A stretch of DNA of 64,000 bases from Breviolum minutum Mf 1.05b.01 (taxonomy: Eukaryota; Sar; Dinophyceae; Suessiales; Symbiodiniaceae): NCBI GenBank assembly GCA_000507305.1, contig DF240515.1:1-64000 (forward strand), given 5' to 3'. Shown here one piece after another: positions 21,456 through 34,555 of the stretch. Under the pieces are notes generated by a model that saw nothing but the letters and a program-made list of their open reading frames with translations, was not told where the DNA came from and did not search any database. Both the position numbers and the translations under genes were made by a program. Positions within the stretch are counted from its first letter, which is position 1, and every line of letters starts with the position of its first letter.

Positions 21456-22210
21456 ACCGTAGTTCATCATTCATATGTGATGATCATTCCAAGTATTGGC
21501 GCCTAGATTCTATATATATATATACTGACGACTTTGATCACGACGGCCGTCATTTCCTTGTCAATCTCTAGCAGTGGGGTGAAGACCATCATACGAAACT
21601 AAACCAAAGTGCGTGAATGACCAATTCTACTCATCAATGATTGTTCATTCACATTCAGAATTGTGATTCCTATATCACACAAAGATGGAAAAAACATGTT
21701 GCTCCCAATTGAATCGGTCTACCGATTTTAGCATCAACATTTCACCACAAAACCAACAATATTTATATATGTGTACTTAAGAAACATCTACTCAAAAAGT
21801 ACTAAGCCTATATCTTTCTTGCGCGACCTTTCCATTTGGATGTTCGTTGTCTTCCCGTTTGTTGCGAAAGGTACGGAGTTGGCCATGAGCATCACATAAC
21901 CACAGAAAGTGAAAACGCTATCTTCATTGGCCTCGGCATGGCATGTTTCTTGGAGAGTTATTCCTTTGGGAAGTGATTCATGGTAATCATAACTCCCTGA
22001 GTCCGTGAGTATGGAGACTATTCCAAATTTACACTGTGTATATTGCTGAAAACATTACCTGTCAGCTGGCTTGTTCCCAAACATTGAAGTATCGATTTTG
22101 CAAGCATCAAAGTTCAGGTTCGAGTTGGAAAACAGAAACATGTATTTCAATGTACTCCAAGGAGAAAGTAGCTGGGATTTAACATGGTGAAATGATCAAT
22201 CAAGCACTAA

Positions 22211-22355
22211 TACTGTTGATGGAAGAAATCCGCGTAACCACCTAAGATAAAAAGTTGAAAATTACGGGATAAACTCCCACCTGATAGTGACAGTTTCCAA
22301 AACGGATCTCCTTTTCCAGCGGGCCATCTTTAGGTTTCCATTTTAAACATCAGGG
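22211..22355. mobile_element. Composite of a half C element and a B-type right half
   Basis: Begins CTGTTGATGGAAGAAATCCG, then switches at about 22279 to CACCTGATAGTGACAGTTTC and TTCCATTTTAAACATCAGGG, typical of the B family. Two elements recombined or inserted into one another. Confidence 0.55.
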
Positions 22356-22463
22356 GAGCACCAACAACAACTTCATTGTTCTTCCGATCAGACCTCCAAC
22401 AGAAAAGTCGAGTAAATATCCAGCAATTTTGGGCAACCCCGAAGAACTCCAGGAACATCATCA

Positions 22464-22564
22464 TGTTGGTGGTTGAACCAACCCATTGGAAAAATATGCT
22501 TGTCAAATTGGATCATTTCCCCAGGCATCGGGGTGAACATGAAAAATATTTGAGTTGCCTCCAC
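22464..22564. mobile_element. Family A element, worn ends
   Basis: GTTGGTGGTTGAACCAACCC to ATTTGAGTTGCCTCCAC with the family core. Confidence 0.7.
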
Positions 22565-23869
22565 AGAAATAATTACGGTTACCCTCCATGAAACTCAGAG
22601 TTTGCCAATAAAAATTGATGGTTGGAAGATAACATTTTCCTTTGGGATGGCCTAGTCATTGTGGTCTTTGAAGACATCGTGTTCAACAAAAATCCGGGCT
22701 CCAATTCCCAGCCTTTTGGATAAAGCCTGCAGCTTCGACGGCACAACGCATACTCACTGCCTTGGTTTGAAGACATAGAGAGGTGGCAGGGACATATGTG
22801 TGGATATAAAGACCCCCATGGCTTTATGGCAATTGAGGTCATGATTCCCAATGCCAACAACAGTTGCAACAACTTCAATCAAACACATGTTCTAAGTCAT
22901 ACCACACCAATTCGAAACAAAACAATACTTAATGTAACCAAACCAAATCACCACCTAAAAAATAAAACGGCCTTGACAACCTGTTACAACCCCCAACACC
23001 TTACCATCAAAAAACACCTCCATCTCAACGAAAAAAATCCAACTTCTGTGCATTTGGACCCCGCACTAACAGGCGATTCCCTAGTGCAGTTAACGAAGCC
23101 ATGGACAGCTGCTCGAACCACTTCAAACGAATTTGTACCTTGAGCGAAATCCCCAAACAATCCGTTAAAATCTCAGTGAGATCTCATGGAGGATATTCAT
23201 TTGTATTTACCTGTTGGGGAGAAAACTTGCGGAACTGTTGGTATGATGTCATAAATATGTATATATATATAGAATATATAAATATAGTATATATCATATA
23301 TAAAAATTAACTCTCTCTCTCTTTTTTAATGATGTAGATCTATATAATGTTATTATACATGCATATGTATGCACTCCATCCGTAGATATAATATAGATAC
23401 ATAAGACATATTAGATAGATATCTTATGGATATCAATGACGTATCTATGTATATATACGTACAGATATCCATCCGTAGTTTCCACTTTCCTCAATAGTTT
23501 CATGTTTTTCTGCGAAGGGTTTTGGAGTTTACCCACAAAATAAACAAATTCTAAACAAATAAGACAAATCCTCTTGAACAATAAACAAATGATGATAAAT
23601 GGTAGGCTGAACATAAACATCGACAAATATTTCACTAGCCAACAGAAAACCCTGAAACAAAAGGGAGGAGGGTGGCACTTATTTCTTTTTACAGCCAGCT
23701 ACCTTTTTTGGAGACATCGGCTGACGATACAGCTCTACAGCTCTGGTCTCTGAAAAATCTACTTCAACCAGCTGAAACAGCAATTTATTCCTACAGATTC
23801 AGTTCCTGGGTTATGTTGATGATTGATGATCTTTACACACCAGAAATCTAGCATAGATACAAAAATGGC

Positions 23870-23940
23870 CACATTTTAAAGGAGTCCACCGTTTCCAAAC
23901 CATCATTTTGGGTATCCATGTTAGTTTTCGGGGGATGTAT
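23870..23940. mobile_element. Family B' right-half fragment
   Basis: CCATCATTTTGGGTATCCAT followed by GTTAGTTTTCGGGGGATGTA. Left half absent. Confidence 0.5.
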
Positions 23941-24227
23941 ACGCATTTTTTTCAGGAAGACAATTTTTTTCAAACAACCTTCAAATTTGCGGGACAAAAA
24001 AATGCCCCCGAAGAGCTTCTAAAAATTCCCAAGGTTCGCTTCGTTTTTTTGGGTGCAAGTCCATCAGCGGGGGGTACATCCAAAGGTGTGCAAAATGAAA
24101 TCTTAGAACCTTTTCTTTTAGCACGTTCAAAATCACCATGTCACCATGTCCGTCACTCAAAATTAAAAAAGATGAAAACTAGTATAGAAAGAACGTTGAA
24201 ACATTAAGATACAAAAAAAACTAATCA

Positions 24228-24420
24228 ATCACACAACAGTACCACATGCGAACATCCTGAAGTGATTAGTTGCAACAACGACCTCGATGTCTGTTCATCA
24301 ATCACGAAATTCATGCAGTCGGAGCTGACAGGAGTGATGTTGACTTTGTTTTTTGCTTTGAAAAGTATGATGCTGATAGATGTGATACCAAGCAGTGTAT
24401 AAGAAAACATATCGAAAAAT
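24228..24420 (-). CDS. Candidate exon, one transmembrane segment
   Basis: Minus-strand open segment with hydrophobic LLGITSISIILF followed by a polar stretch (NITPVSSDCMNFVIDEQTS). 58% purine at codon position 1. Boundaries not fixed; no partners found. Confidence 0.35.
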
Positions 24421-25239
24421 GATGTCTCCGAAAATAAGAGGCTCAGAATGTTATACACTTAGTAGTAAAATCAATGGATCACCAAGAAATTCAGCTAGTC
24501 CTTCACTTGGAGATAATATTTTGATAATTTTGTCTTGTACTTGGACAGTTTTCCTACATTTCGCTTCATGCTTCCCCAACCCACAACAAGCCAAAACGCC
24601 GAGAAACTAGTGATGGATTTGGTATATCCATATAGCTCAGTGTAGAAAGCACAGAAGGTGCAAAAACTACCTGAGCTGCTGTCAGGTCACTCCTGAAAAC
24701 TAACGAATGACGTGAATGAAAACCCATGGGTTTTTAAATCCTCATGTTCAATCAATGGTTGTTTCTGGTTCCCATAAAAGGTGGGATCGGTACTTGTAGC
24801 ATCTAATCCCCCAGAAGGCAAGATATAAGTGGTATATATTGCCAATTGGGTGATTATATGCTACCTACCACTTATTAAGGGAACCAGTTCAATAGGAAAT
24901 ACATCAACTCAAATTCCAAGAAAATTACAACACACCCGTAGAGCACACGCCTGGCAATCCCCCTACCCAACTATGAAAGGAATCCCTTTACGGCCTGTTG
25001 GTAAAGGTTTAGGGGTGTGTTCCAAAGGTGTGTTGAAACAACCTCAGACAAATGGTGGATTTTCCCATTGTCATGTCAGTTTTCTGGGAGGATATTGACC
25101 ACAACGTATAACATAAATCAGTATAAATCATACACCCTTGAAAATTTTCACAGCTGGGAAGCTCGAAAAAATCAGCCCCCATTGACAATTGATAAGGAAA
25201 ATCATCTGAACCATCCAGCCTCCAATTTTTGGTCCATAT

Positions 25240-25348
25240 TACCCTCCCAAAGTTTAACATAGACGCTGAAAAATGGTGATTTGGAAGACTACTTTCCTAT
25301 TGGGTTTTGGTAACTTTTCAGGGGCTACGTTAAACTTCGGGGGGTGTA
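25240..25348. mobile_element. Family B element
   Basis: TA-flanked CCCTCCCAAAGTTTAACATA and CTACGTTAAACTTCGGGGGG. Confidence 0.75.
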
Positions 25349-25738
25349 ATTTTTCCTGGTGTAAGGGGATGTTCTTTCAGACCCAATTCCCTGATTTGCT
25401 GATCCGCAGCTACTGCTTGGGAAAAAAATGTCAGTTTTCTTTCACCGCAAACATGTGCAAGACACTAGGAAGTTTGCAATGAAGGGTTGCTTTGCAAAGG
25501 ATGTTCTGTGAAGCCACTTGGAAATTAGCATCATTTGCAGCCAAACATGCATGCTCTCACTGTGATAAGATTAAAGCAAGTCATTCCACAAACCAGCATC
25601 AAGTGCGCTACATGGGAACTGCCTTAAAGATCATAATTTCATTGAATTTCCAGTTTTCCTCAACTCTCCAAAAGAAAACTTGTCAAAATGCACTGGTTGA
25701 AAGAAACAAATTGACAATGAAACACAATCAATACTAAC

Positions 25739-25833
25739 ACCTAAACCACCCACCAACCAACCAACTAACCAACCAACCAAACAATCCAAACCAACCAAAC
25801 CAACCAAACCAACCAAACTAACCAACCAACCAA
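25739..25833. repeat. AACC-type microsatellite
   Basis: ACCAACC/AACC units over about 95 bp. Confidence 0.9.
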
Positions 25834-25977
25834 CCGCTGATTGATGTTTACACACACTCTTCAGGCAGGTCACAACAAACCATCCCTCATCCAAAAAATT
25901 ACACCACAAATCCGCTTCCCAGATCAGTTCATTCTCATGCCTCATAACTCCCCTCAGTGGGCTTATTATTCCATCCC

Positions 25978-26062
25978 TACCCTCCTTGAAACTAGCAGTT
26001 TCGCACCAAAAAAAATTGGATTCTTTGAATACTGGTGCTTTAAATATTAGTCTCCGGGAGTG
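25978..26062. mobile_element. Degenerate family B element
   Basis: CCCTCCTTGAAACTAGCAGT at the left; the right end TATTAGTCTCCGGGAGTG is worn. Confidence 0.45.
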
Positions 26063-26222
26063 GCCTGGCCTCATCCATTACCAACCATTCCCGCAACAGC
26101 TGGATTAGGCAATCCCCACCGCCGAGAGCACCAGGACAAAGAGCAGACCGCTGAGAAGTGTCAGGACCTACCGCTCAGCAGAGTGAAAGTGCTAAGGATG
26201 TGAAGAAACTGACATAGTATAT

Positions 26223-26320
26223 CTGGTTGGTGGTTTCAACTCATCTGAAAAATATTAGTCAAAATGGGAATCTTCCCCAAATAGGGGTGAATATACAAAA
26301 TATTAGACACCACCAGCTAG
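26223..26320. mobile_element. Family A element
   Basis: CTGGTTGGTGGTTTCAACTC to GACACCACCAGCTAG, flanked by TATAT on both sides. Confidence 0.8.
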
Positions 26321-26523
26321 TATATGCTATGATAACTAATGTAACCCATCAATTGGTTTGTGTTTTGACGTCATACTGTTCGTATTTGTAAAGTGTGGTG
26401 TAACATACTGTAACTCTAAGTTACAATGACAATGATATGTAGCGGATGTGTATATGACGGCAATGTTGAATAGTTTAACAATTAAAGCCGATGTGTAATG
26501 GTGATTATGTTAAAAGTAAGAGC

Positions 26524-26641
26524 TACTGTTGATGGAAGGAATCCCAAACAACCACCTGGGATGTATAAAACCTTGCAAATACAGGGATAAACATGGATAA
26601 ACTACCTATCAACTGGTGCAGGATTTCTTCCATCAACAGTA
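26524..26641. mobile_element. Family C element
   Basis: TA-flanked CTGTTGATGGAAGGAATCCC and GCAGGATTTCTTCCATCAAC. A lone CTGTTGATGG also occurs just downstream at 26699. Confidence 0.85.
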
Positions 26642-27599
26642 TCACAAGATCCTGAGGTAATGACATAATACTTTAAATGTATAGGTAGTGAATTCTGTTG
26701 CTGTTGATGGAAAACACACTAGTTGACACACCAGTTGATATGGTGCTGTTTTGTTGTGAAGAGGGATTCATGCTTCATGCATCTGGTACTTTTTATCAAG
26801 AACATCCGGAGTATTTGACGATGATACCATGTGTTCTTACTGATGTAACTGTAAACCATTTCACTAACTCATGGCTCATAACTTGTAACGCTATAGACTA
26901 TACTTGTAGCTGAAACAAAGCCACATAAGTATCTTGCCCCCATGTTTGCCACCTGTCAAATTAGAAACCTTCTCCGAGTTTTGTGGAGAAAAGGCAGCGT
27001 CAAAGTTGGATGCAGATGGGGTTGCATGACACCTCTGCAAAGAGATATCAAATAGACGCAATCAACCGCAGGTGCATCAGTTTCCGCTGAAACATAAACT
27101 ATTATGGTATCATATATATATATATGTATACACACTTATAGATGTGTGATGTGTACAAATTCGGGTTCAACGTTCCACATTATCTGTCTTGTGGTTCTAT
27201 CCTGTTCAACAGCTGCCATCGGTCAACAAAAATCGGGTGCATGCTGCACTAAGGTTGCAGTGTTCTGTCCACATGTTTGGAAGCACTGGAAAGAACAATC
27301 TGTTGACCGAATCATGTGTGTGTGGGTGCTTTTGCAAGTATGATGGTACTCCAACAACTTCAACATGTGTATATGATGTATAAATAATTCCGTTCTATTC
27401 AAACAAAATTAAAACAAACACATACAGCACCCTTGAAATTGGTGCAAAACCCCTTGTTGTCTTCTGGGCCATCCGACGACCCGAGAGATCTTCAAACCAC
27501 CATGCACCTGGGGTAACGACAATTTGAGTTGCAGGGCTACAAGGACGCTCGAGCGCTATATATATGTCAAAGAAAACAACATAACTCAACTGGATTTGA

Positions 27600-27813
27600 T
27601 GTTGTTCCTTCATTTAGGAGATATTTCAGAGATAAATCAAAAAAAAACACCACCAACAACTCCTCCTAAAGCTACTGTAGCAAAAGCATTAAAAAACAAG
27701 TCAAGAAAACATCCAGGCCGTAGGTCTTCAAAAGTTGTGTTTTGTCGTATGAAGTGTTTGCCAATTCTTTTTGTTCTTTGCTTCTCCTTCAAAGCATCGA
27801 AGCGTTCTCTCAG
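27600..27813 (-). CDS. Candidate exon, possible membrane segment
   Basis: Minus-strand segment after a pyrimidine-rich acceptor (TTTTTTCCCATTCTGAG). Encodes a basic helix (ERFDALKEKQRTKRIGKHF) and a hydrophobic span (LDLFFNAFATVALGGVVGGV). 60% purine at codon position 1. The opposite strand carries the longest non-repeat ORF of the window (174 codons), which fits coding statistics slightly less well, so the strand is not settled. Function unknown. Confidence 0.35.
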
Positions 27814-28069
27814 AATGGGAAAAAACAAACCAAGTTTTGAAGAACAAAAACACGTTCAACTGGTTCTGTTCGGACATTGGCGCCATGAGTGGCTAATGAA
27901 CCCCAATGAACCAAACAAAATGGTTCAACGCTCCATATCTGCAATTCTTGTGGAGTTTTTTCCCCAAGAACATATCAAACTGGGGAAACGTTCCAACACT
28001 TCTATTGGGATGTCAGGACTCCCAGTCAGGAAGATAACATGTCCATGAATATCCTATCAAAATGTTCAA

Positions 28070-28163
28070 CTGGTTGGTGGTTGAGCCACCCCCTTAAAAA
28101 ATATTAGTCAAAATGGAAATCTTCCCCAGGTATCAAAAAAACATATTTGAAACCACCACCTAG
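28070..28163. mobile_element. Family A element
   Basis: CTGGTTGGTGGTTGAGCCAC to TTGAAACCACCACCTAG, with the 4-bp target repeat TCAA on both sides. Confidence 0.85.
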
Positions 28164-28431
28164 TCAATTGTTGGCTTTAATTTTCCACTTGGCGATATTT
28201 AAATGTCACATTCTATTTTACTTCAGGATGGTTATATTCTACTGCCGCGCACCCTGATTACAGTATCTTTGAGGGAAACGTATCCGCTAACACATTACCC
28301 AAAAAACTCCTCCAGTGGGAACTTTCATTCCCCAGCTTTTCAGACCCACAGTTGCTAGCAATCTCATGATTTAAGTTCCCGGAACTCTTCTTTCAACACT
28401 CAACCCTCAAAGCCCGATGTTTCTTCCTTTT

Positions 28432-28539
28432 CTAGTTGGCAGTTGAACCACCCATCTGAACATATTTTAGTAAAAATGGGTTCATCTTTCCCAATTTTCG
28501 GGATGAAAAATAAACACTATTTGAAGTTTCACCACCTAG
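28432..28539. mobile_element. Family A element
   Basis: CTAGTTGGCAGTTGAACCAC to GAAGTTTCACCACCTAG. Confidence 0.75.
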
Positions 28540-28847
28540 TTTACGTATCTTTTTGGTTCCCTAACCCTTGGGGAGAGATAAACCCATGAAAATAGAATGA
28601 AAATAGATGAAGATAAACAATATTTGCAGTTTCACAATCTAGATAATAGCTTAGGTCCTACCAAAACACTAATTTTCACAGTGGATTTGGCTGAAGGTTC
28701 ATAGATTTCCCCTCCGAGTTGTTTTTGGGTTCACAACAACTGAACAAACGCACCTGAAAGTTTTGCCACAAAATCTCGCAAGGATCAGGTGCCTGGAGTC
28801 ATTGGTTTGGGGTTTGCTGGTGCCAAAACCCCAACATGACATTCCAT

Positions 28848-28965
28848 TACCCGTATGGGATCCATGGGACGATTGTATATTTTACCTATACATGAATAAT
28901 GGTTGACTTTTTATGGTGTATATATAATTACGGTATGTAATACCAGTGACATGGATCCTATGGGT
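28848..28965. mobile_element. Family D element
   Basis: CCCGTATGGGATCCATGGGA to GTGACATGGATCCTATGGG with the D core. Confidence 0.7.
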
Positions 28966-28969
28966 TTTA

Positions 28970-30440
28970 CTGGTTGGTTAATAGATTTAATAGGGATCCT
29001 GATATATAATGGCTTATTATGATCCGTATATAACTGGGTAGTATACAGTATAATCCTCTCTATGTACAGTAGACACCCAGGGTTTTAGTCCCTGCCCGTG
29101 TATCCTTTCATCTTCAAGGCAACCTGAGTTCGTTTCTTTCCGTTAAAGCAAGGAGTATCATGGAATGTCGCAAGGGTTTTGAACCACTGAAAACTCTACA
29201 ACCAACCTCGGTGTTATTTTAAAGGAAGCTGTAGAGTTTTGGCTTCGGTTGAGGATCGGACACCTGTTTTTGTTGAGAGCAAAAAAACATCCTTCATGGC
29301 TGACAATTCTACACGTCCAAATTGGATGATACAGAACATACATATCAGATCATATCAGTATATCAGAAACATCAACACAATGCAACATCTTCCCCTTTGT
29401 ACCCTGATTTTCAATTCTATATCTGGATATATCTCAAATTTCGACACCGCGAAAAACGAAGAAATTTCAGGCTAAAAAGATATCAACATCGATTGCGGAT
29501 TTGAGGATCCCCTACTTTTGAGACATCCCCATTTGTTCAAAAAAACAAAACATGTGAAATGAACATCATCTTGCACGGAAACCACTAGAATCCTATTGAA
29601 ATCTATTGGAATTTTGGGTGTACCATACATGAATTGAAGGATTTTTGAAAACTCCTAGCAGTTGGAGCCCCAAATGGCAAGGCCCAGATCTTTTACAAGA
29701 AAACATGCGGTACCAATGTGATTCTGTGCGGCAACTGGACGTCTGATTTTTAGATGTATGTGAATCTGTTACAATAAAGTTCATGGAAATGAACTCCACT
29801 TTTGAGTCTTGTCTTGTTCATTTTGATGAAATCAAATCTATAGATATATGTAATCCATAGATTTTTGTTGTTGCATATAATATATACACCCTGAAAATCA
29901 CCTGTTTGAAAAGGAGTATATATTTTCCTCTTCCAAACCATCCATTTTTCAGGTTCTATGTTAATCTTGGGGTGTGTATATATCATTATTGCTGGGGTAA
30001 TCTATTGATTTTGGGGTACGCCCCAACAAAATGCGCCTCTGAAACTGTGATGGGAAACTTGCCACCTGAAACCGCGCTGAAACTGAGCAAATATGGCAGG
30101 GGAGCATCCTATTGGCAAGCTACATACATGCATGTATAAATATATGGACATATCAAATGATATGTATATATAAATACAATAACGATATATTTATATATAT
30201 ATAGAGAGAGAGAGAGAGAAAGATTGTTATATAATGATAGAGATTATGAATAAGTGAGATGAGATTCAAACAAAATACCTTTCCCTAACGTACCATACCT
30301 AGTGAACCATACTTAGTAAACCATACTTAAGGTACCATATCAGATGCCATACAATCTGGTGAAGCCAAATTATAAACCCTGAACCTGAAGTTATGTTCCT
30401 TTGGGAAAGAACCATGGTTTGTTGGGAAACAATGCTGGGG
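28970..30440. other. No confident gene
   Basis: Short open segments only; contains a B' copy at 29885, TA-rich DNA and a (GA)n run at about 30200-30222. Confidence 0.45.
29885..29978. mobile_element. Family B' element
   Basis: CACCCTGAAAATCACCTGTT to AGGTTCTATGTTAATCTTGG, inside TATATA-rich flanks. Confidence 0.7.
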
Positions 30441-30449
30441 GTCTTGCAG

Positions 30450-30969
30450 CTCAAAATCTTCGCAACCACGAGGCATCAAGACTTCGGAATCCCAGACTTG
30501 TTCAGGGAAAATTGCCAGGAAACATCAAGTACCCTCCAATACTTCACTATAGCCATTGAAAGTCCAGAGGAATGCATGTACATCGATTTCCAAATGGAAA
30601 AAAACATATTTTCGGGATTTCAATTCCGAATGCAAGTTTACCTTAAAGTGCAAAAAACAAACAAACTTCGGATGAAGCCTTCCCACAATGCAGTCATCAC
30701 AGAACAAAAAACATCTTCAACTGGTTGGATTTTCCCATTATCATGTTAGTTTTCCAGGGGAGAAAAACGGAGAAACAAAAAGAACCTTCCTCTTCCGACT
30801 ATCTCCGATCCACCAGTGTCATCCAAAGGTACGAAACAACATGGACGAACTCAAACCACTTGAAGATCGACCTGTAGAGCTGCGAAACGTAACGGATGTG
30901 AAGGATGATTTGGATGCCTTTATTCATGAGACCCAAAAGAGCTGGTTGTTTGAAAACAAAGCACCCTGA
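30450..30969 (+). CDS. 3' end of a spliced gene, unknown protein
   Basis: Two plus-strand exons. 30450-30723 follows a GGGGGTCTTGCAG acceptor, is open for 91 codons and is 60% purine at codon position 1; the peptide includes FGIPDLFRENCQETS and MYIDFQMEKNIFSGFQFRMQ. 30817-30969 follows CGATCCACCAG, is 65% purine at position 1 and encodes an acidic C-terminus (NNMDELKPLEDRPVELR, VTDVKDDLDAFIHETQKSWL) ending TGA. The intron carries the right half of a B'-like sequence. The phase of the join is not exact with the donor I chose, so the first exon may end slightly earlier. No family recognised. Confidence 0.55.
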
Positions 30970-32270
30970 AGTGGAAGAATCATATAACAAAACTATTTTG
31001 CAGAATGCCTTTGCTTGGTTCCACAAATAAAGATGAATTTGCAGCATATTATCAGGCTTTATGCAAGATAAAGCGTGTTCACTTGTCATCCTTCGGACAG
31101 ACTCTGCACACGGTGTACTAATCAGGATCATTTAGGATCCACGTTGTATCGATTGTGAGGGTAAATGCAGGTCAATGTAACCACTCATTGAGTCAGGTGC
31201 GCATGCACCTGAATTATATGACTGTCCTTTAGAAATAAGCTTTTGAGAACACCCCCAGAAGATACAAGAGAACAATGTTCAACCAAAAACGGAAAAAACA
31301 AAAAAAACAGCACCGACGGGAAGCAAAGAAATGAACAAAGAGAAGTAATAAAAGACGGGATCAACTGCAATTCTAAACTAACTGAAATGCATTTGCTGGA
31401 TTTGCCCTTTAGTTCCTTGTCCTTTGAACACAGCTAGAAACAAATTAGAAAAAAAAAACGTGCTCTTTTTATGCCTCTTCACATCTAGTAGGGATTCTCT
31501 GGAGACAACTTGCAGTTTTCCTTTGGTGTACTTTATCGCGAGTTTGGAGTATGTGATGTCTTGATATGTTTTGAAGATGTGTTCTTCAACTCTTTCGATT
31601 CAGCTTCTTTCGTATTTCAAGTAATCTGTGCTAGAATAACATGGACCAAAGACTGTGATAAAGCAGGTGTCACCAAGACATCACATGAATTGGTATGAAA
31701 TCAACCAAAACTCTGGCGACTCATGTTCACGAAAAAATCAACGCCGCTGTGACACTCCACATGCCTTGCTAAAGCATGCATCCGCGCTTTTTTTTAACCG
31801 ATGCAATCAATCATACCTAATTACATCGTCACGCGACTGTAATCAAAGGATCAAACATGATCAAAAAGATGGAAACAAAAACAACAATTTTCAATGCACG
31901 ACATCACCAACAAAAAACAAATATCACATCATATCGTGCACATCATCTCTACTTCTTTTAAGTCATGATGGTCAAACTTGCAGAATTAGAGTACACCATG
32001 TTAGAAAAGACCGTGTTACATTGCCTCATACCCTCTACTTTCAGTAAGCCAGCATGTGAAACAAGAGCCACAACCCTCTCCGAAAAAAGCACACAGCCCG
32101 AACCTGCATCACCCCAAAATTACAGAGGGCAAAATAGGAAAAATCAACGTCCAAATTCCCAAACATTTTTTTACACCTGCTGGTCATCCTAGATGGGGAA
32201 TCCTTTACAGAAACACCCAACAAAAAAGTCTCAAAAACCTAGTGGTCACTGGAATTCCCGCAAGGTACTG
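30970..32270. other. No confident gene
   Basis: AT-rich, A-rich runs, scattered open segments; 31510-31698 (+) is weakly protein-like but unsupported. Confidence 0.4.
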
Positions 32271-32275
32271 TTGAT

Positions 32276-32478
32276 GGAAGAAATCCTGCACCAGTTGATA
32301 TGGTAAATATCCCATCATTTATTTTCATCTTTTACATCCCATGTGGCGCAGGATTTCTTCCATCAACACCAGTTGGTGGTTTCAACCCATCTGAAAAATA
32401 TGCTCGTCAAATTGGATCATTTCCCCAAGTAGAGATGAACATATTTAAAAAAATGAGTTGCCACCACCTAGAACAGTA
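32276..32478. mobile_element. Family C element carrying a nested family A element
   Basis: TA-flanked CTGTTGATGGAAGAAATCCT and GGATTTCTTCCATCAAC[A]AACAGTA. The last bases of the C terminus are split by the A insertion. Confidence 0.85.
32369..32471. mobile_element. Family A element nested in C
   Basis: CCAGTTGGTGGTTTCAACCC to GAGTTGCCACCACCTAG with a perfect 4-bp target duplication AACA (32365-32368 and 32472-32475). Confidence 0.85.
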
Positions 32479-32497
32479 TCCCCAAAATTACACCCAA

Positions 32498-32570
32498 TCC
32501 TGCACCAGTTGATATAGTAAATATCCCATTATTTACATGTTTTAGACATCCGACATCCCAGGTGGTGCAG
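32498..32570. mobile_element. Family C fragment
   Basis: CCTGCACCAGTTGATATAGT to CATCCCAGGTGGTGCAG repeats the interior of the C copy immediately upstream. Both tips missing. Confidence 0.6.
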
Positions 32571-32579
32571 CAGTATCTC

Positions 32580-34450
32580 CCACATCCGGATGCTTGGACC
32601 CAAAAATCTCGAGGCACCGGAACCTGCAGGTCCTCCACCTTTTGAGAGCTGTGATTTGGACGAAGGCCTCATCGTTTGAAGCGGTGAAGGAAGGGTTGAT
32701 CCCATGGACCCATGGAGGGTTTCAAGGTTGATCTTCTTGAAACACGTTTGTATCTAACATAGTCAAACATTTAGAAATTTAAAACTTCCAACAACTTGAA
32801 ACATTTTTGGTTGTGTGTGTGTGTGTTTTGTTTTTTTTCTCCCGGCAAAATCAACAAAAAACACAAGCATTCTTTTTTGTGTTTGTTTTTTTCCGGAAAA
32901 ATCAACAAAAAAAAACAACAATTTGTGCATGTTCTTTGCCCCCAAAGAAGGCTCCAACACAACCACCACAAGACCACAACAACTCTCAATTGATGCTTCG
33001 ACTCTACCTGGAGCCACCAAGTAGAGCTTGTGACCTTAGGCTTGGATAGCTGGAAGGCAAGATGTGCAAATTTCCCATGGGGATTTTCCACGTTCCAAAT
33101 TTAAAAACATGGTAGTTGACTATTTCACATTCCAAGCTTTCCAAGGGGGATTGAAGAGATGGTTTTTTACAGTAAGTTGGGGATGTTGAAAGACAATTTG
33201 GTTTTGGGAAACTCATACATTTATAAACTTGGAGTGATTCATAATGGGAGAAACAATGAGAAACATGCACAATTAAAAATCATATCCCATCATCAATGAG
33301 TTGGGGTATACAGTACTGGACTTGTCTTGGAGCTTTTTAGCTCTAATCATGTCTCCACTCGTCCAGCAACAGCTTCATTTTTTGTGTCAAAACTTGAAGG
33401 GAGGTTTGTCTATAGCTGGAGTGGTATATTCGTAGCTGCATTTGGGTGCTGTACAAAGTAAATGCAGGCAATACCATACAGTCTGGTTGCTTACTACATA
33501 TTCCCATGGCGGTTTCAGAATCCAAACTCAAACTGACTATTATCTAAATTTGGTTGTTTAATTGCATGTCTATAAATAGTCCCATTTTCTTATGAGATCA
33601 GGTACTCTCCGCAAATTTTGGGCACTAGAGAGAATCTGTTAAAGTGTTGCCTTTTTGTGGCCAAGAAAACCTGCAGCCCCAAACAATGCATGTTGATTGC
33701 CCAATATGGGTAATTTATGGTAATTCAAAAGCTCATGGTACTCCGCATTTAGGTATTCTGGTGAACGTAAATGTATGTGACATATACATTGAGCTTTTGG
33801 AACTGTACTTCTAAGCACTCAATGTCGGTGCTAATCCAATCAGTAAAAGGATCAACATGCTGGGAAAAGGTGCAGTTGAGTGAAGATGTCACACCACCAA
33901 AAAACTAACACCCATACTATCCATGTATGGTATATTTCAATGAAATTCTTTTCAAACTTATTGTTTTTGCGAATCGGCCTAACACAACAACAAGATACAA
34001 CAAGCAAGAACTGAAACAACGCACAGCCACCAACCTTACTACTGAAGATGTGAAGTGAAATTGTACCCAAATGCCGCTCAAAGGGCAAAAACACAAGGAT
34101 TTGCACCAGTCTGTTTCCATGCTTCCCGTTGAACTGTGACTCCCGAACTCCTCGTCCGTATCTCCCTTGCAGGTTGCAACAAGAGAACAGAGCAGTAAGT
34201 GGTTTGGTGCTTGCTGTTTACAGCATACCAAGTATATCTTGTATAGAATTCACCTACCCTTCGGTCTTTGAATACGATGAAAACATGCACCCATTTTCAT
34301 GGGTACTAGGTACTCAACTAAACGGTATATATGTTTCAGTCAACTACAAAAAGCTTTCAAGCAGCCGTGTCCACCCCCCTCCTAACTCGAAAAACACAAA
34401 TAAATTACTGCCCAGAAACAGGTTGAGAACAATAAACCAATTGAGACACT
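32580..34450. other. No confident gene
   Basis: Includes a stretch at 32800-32950 with GTGT and AAAAACA runs whose many overlapping short frames are compositional. No linked exons seen. Confidence 0.4.
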
Positions 34451-34458
34451 TTTAATGC

Positions 34459-34555
34459 GTACCGCCCCAAAGTTGAACATGGAACCTGAAAATGATGGGT
34501 TTCCAAGTTCGGTTCATCTCCTTTGTTTAGGGACAAATTGATTCTTCAGGCGAAC
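34459..34555. mobile_element. Degenerate family B' element
   Basis: CCCCAAAGTTGAACATGGAA with GGAACCTGAAAATGATGGG; the right terminus ATTGATTCTTCAGGCG is weak. Confidence 0.4.

Larger units (their letters stand above)
21460..24220. other. Repeat-rich stretch without a confident gene
   Basis: Contains element fragments (C/B composite at 22211, A at 22464, B half at 22580, B' half at 23870), TA-rich runs around 23260-23470, and no exon I could support. Confidence 0.5.

Noticed and set aside
27524..28048. 174-codon plus-strand ORF, the longest non-repeat ORF
   Set aside because: Expected about once by chance in this much AT-rich sequence; the minus strand shows a better acceptor and slightly better codon-position bias. 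Not excluded.
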